Positions 62,809 through 64,000 of a DNA stretch of 64,000 nt are shown here, in pieces. Positions within the stretch are counted from its first letter, which is position 1; the number at the start of each line of letters is the position of its first letter. Source of the stretch: Bacteroidales bacterium. Its GTDB lineage: Bacteria > Bacteroidota > Bacteroidia > Bacteroidales > UBA7960. The notes beneath the pieces were generated by a model. The model had not been told where the DNA came from. It did no database searches and worked only from the letters and a program-made list of their open reading frames with translations. Where the stretch lies: the NCBI GenBank assembly GCA_003559855.1, contig PWJZ01000119.1, positions 1 through 64,000 on the forward strand, read 5' to 3'. Position numbers and translations under genes: made by a program.

Positions 62809-64000
62809 TTATTGTTGCTTCAGATAGCGTCTTTTCAGGGTTTCATAGAACTCTTCAATAAATTCTTCGCCGGCATATTGACAAGCGCTTCCCACTTTAT
62901 CCGTTTTAAACTCATTATGAAATCTCGGATTATATTGTGGATTTGCCGAATAGACAAGAGGTATTGCAATTGTTTTGCCTGCCACGGGATCTCCTTTTCC
63001 GTCAAATTTTCCAATGTTATCTTCATGATTTCGTATAAACCATGAACAGACTTCAAATTGTCGGTATATACTGCCCCATGTATCTCCGCTTTGCACAAGA
63101 TAGATGGTATCGGCAGGTGCAATATGGTTCAATATTGCTTTATAATTTACAGTTCTGTCATGTTCTTTGACCGGTGCAGGCTTTAACTCGGGTATCGTAT
63201 TGTGTACCGGTGTCTCTTCACGGCTTTCGAGGTCTACGACTGGCCGGGGATTAAACAAAAACATGTCGTAAAACATATAGCCGGCTATTATCACTATAGC
63301 TGAAATAATAACAATATTCCATACGGACTTTCCGGTAAAGTTTATTTTAGCAATTTCAGACAGATCTTTTTTTTCAGGCTGTTTTGCGGGAGTAAATTCA
63401 CGTTCATCATGGTCAAGATTATAAAAGGAAATAATTTTTACGGTAATGTTATCCATACCACCGGCTTCATTAGCCATATCTGCCAGCCGGCTAGTTTTTG
63501 TATGCACGGGCATGGGATCGGACAAAATCTTTTTGATATTTTTTTGACTTACTTGTTTATACGAGCCATCAGTGCCCATAATCAGCAAATCACCGTTTAG
63601 AGGCACCACCGGCCGTTCGCAAACAAAAGGAGCAGGAACTTTGTCGTTGCCAAGCAACCCCTTTTCAAAAACACCCTCAGCCTGACGGCACAGTTCACTG
63701 TCAGTTGTTTCATTTGTCAAACGGTACAATCCTTTCCCGGTAAAAAGAAAAATATGACAATTGCCTAAGGAAGAGTAGTATATCTTGTTTTCCCTTATCA
63801 AAACACATAAACAGCTTACCTTCATGTCGCTGTATATATCATCCTGCTGCCTGATATGTTTGTATATATAGCCGCCGGTATATATCAAAGCAGATTGTAC
63901 AGCTTCATATGGATCTTCAACATACTCATTTTCCATAAAATACCTGATACGATCAAGGGCGACATCCCTTGCATGTTCGCCCAACTCATCATTGCCATCG
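62809..64000 (-). CDS. PP2C-type protein phosphatase with membrane helix and LysM domain (partial)
   Basis: The frame is open to the window edge; the N-terminus lies beyond 64000. About 397 residues are visible. The PP2C domain shows YSSLGNCHIFLF, LIMGTDGSYKQVSQ and GGMDNITVKIIS, with Asp residues of the metal sites. A single membrane helix (VWNIVIISAIVIIAGYMFYD) connects it to an extracytoplasmic linker and a LysM domain (YLVQSGDTWGSIYRQFEVCS). It should couple a cytosolic Ser/Thr phosphatase to a peptidoglycan-binding sensor. The first part of the PP2C fold, including the initial metal-binding Asp, is outside the window. Confidence 0.85.
   Translation of the reverse strand, partial: DGNDELGEHARDVALDRIRYFMENEYVEDPYEAVQSALIYTGGYIYKHIRQQDDIYSDMKVSCLCVLIRENKIYYSSLGNCHIFLFTGKGLYRLTNETTDSELCRQAEGVFEKGLLGNDKVPAPFVCERPVVPLNGDLLIMGTDGSYKQVSQKNIKKILSDPMPVHTKTSRLADMANEAGGMDNITVKIISFYNLDHDEREFTPAKQPEKKDLSEIAKINFTGKSVWNIVIISAIVIIAGYMFYDMFLFNPRPVVDLESREETPVHNTIPELKPAPVKEHDRTVNYKAILNHIAPADTIYLVQSGDTWGSIYRQFEVCSWFIRNHEDNIGKFDGKGDPVAGKTIAIPLVYSANPQYNPRFHNEFKTDKVGSACQYAGEEFIEEFYETLKRRYLKQQ

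Noticed and set aside
1..64000. CRISPR arrays, insertion sequences, prophage genes or integrases
   Set aside because: No direct-repeat arrays with regular spacers, no transposase or integrase motifs and no phage structural genes were seen on reading both strands.

Overview
The window looks like chromosomal DNA of a Bacteroidota bacterium, most likely a Bacteroidales/Marinilabiliales-type marine or gut relative. The evidence is: several secreted proteins with a C-terminal type IX secretion (T9SS) sorting domain, a SusC/SusD pair, MacB/FtsX-type permeases without an ATPase domain, a FISUMP lipoprotein, candidate TAnnTTTG (-7) promoter elements, and AT-rich intergenic DNA. No plasmid, phage, insertion sequence or CRISPR array was seen. 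One tRNA (Arg, anticodon TCT) is present.

Layout. 0.6-13.9 kb is mostly intact housekeeping sequence: a cyclic 2,3-diphosphoglycerate synthetase-like P-loop protein, pyrB-pyrI, a ComM/YifB ATPase, a disrupted MscS channel, a PASTA protein, a T9SS cargo protein, an RluD-type pseudouridine synthase, a family 2 glycosyltransferase and a DUF4438 protein. 14-37 kb is an accessory region of envelope genes: small membrane proteins, a DUF2089/YIP1 pair, an alpha/beta hydrolase, an M1 peptidase, PhzF, three large MacB-like permeases, an S41 peptidase, an M43 metalloprotease and a FISUMP lipoprotein. Many of these are broken by single nonsense codons, homopolymer frameshifts or truncation. 37.3-43.4 kb holds a NarL-type response regulator and a SusC/SusD pair. 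44-52.7 kb holds a TonB-plug protein without a barrel, an SDR-DUF2867 protein, the tRNA, an outer-membrane barrel protein, a REC-histidine-kinase protein that lacks its phospho-acceptor histidine, and a serpin. 52.8-64 kb holds an acyl-CoA dehydrogenase, recN, two tandem T9SS-exported peptidylarginine/agmatine deiminase-family proteins, an acylphosphatase, a D-2-hydroxyacid dehydrogenase and a truncated PP2C-LysM protein that runs off the end.

The least ordinary signal is regulatory. Four intergenic regions (about 14.8, 24.9, 27.1 and 38.2 kb) share one architecture: two TGTnC-N6-GnACA-like dyads whose starts are exactly 21 bp apart, followed 64-75 bp later by a sigma-54-like element (TGG[C/T]A[C/T]A...TGA). 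They precede a membrane protein, a MacB-like permease, an S41 peptidase and the NarL-type regulator. This looks like a local sigma-54/NtrC-type envelope regulon whose activator lies outside the window, sitting in a region that is losing genes.

Limits: families were assigned by reading motifs, with no database search. Nonsense codons and homopolymer frameshifts cannot be separated from sequencing or assembly error here.
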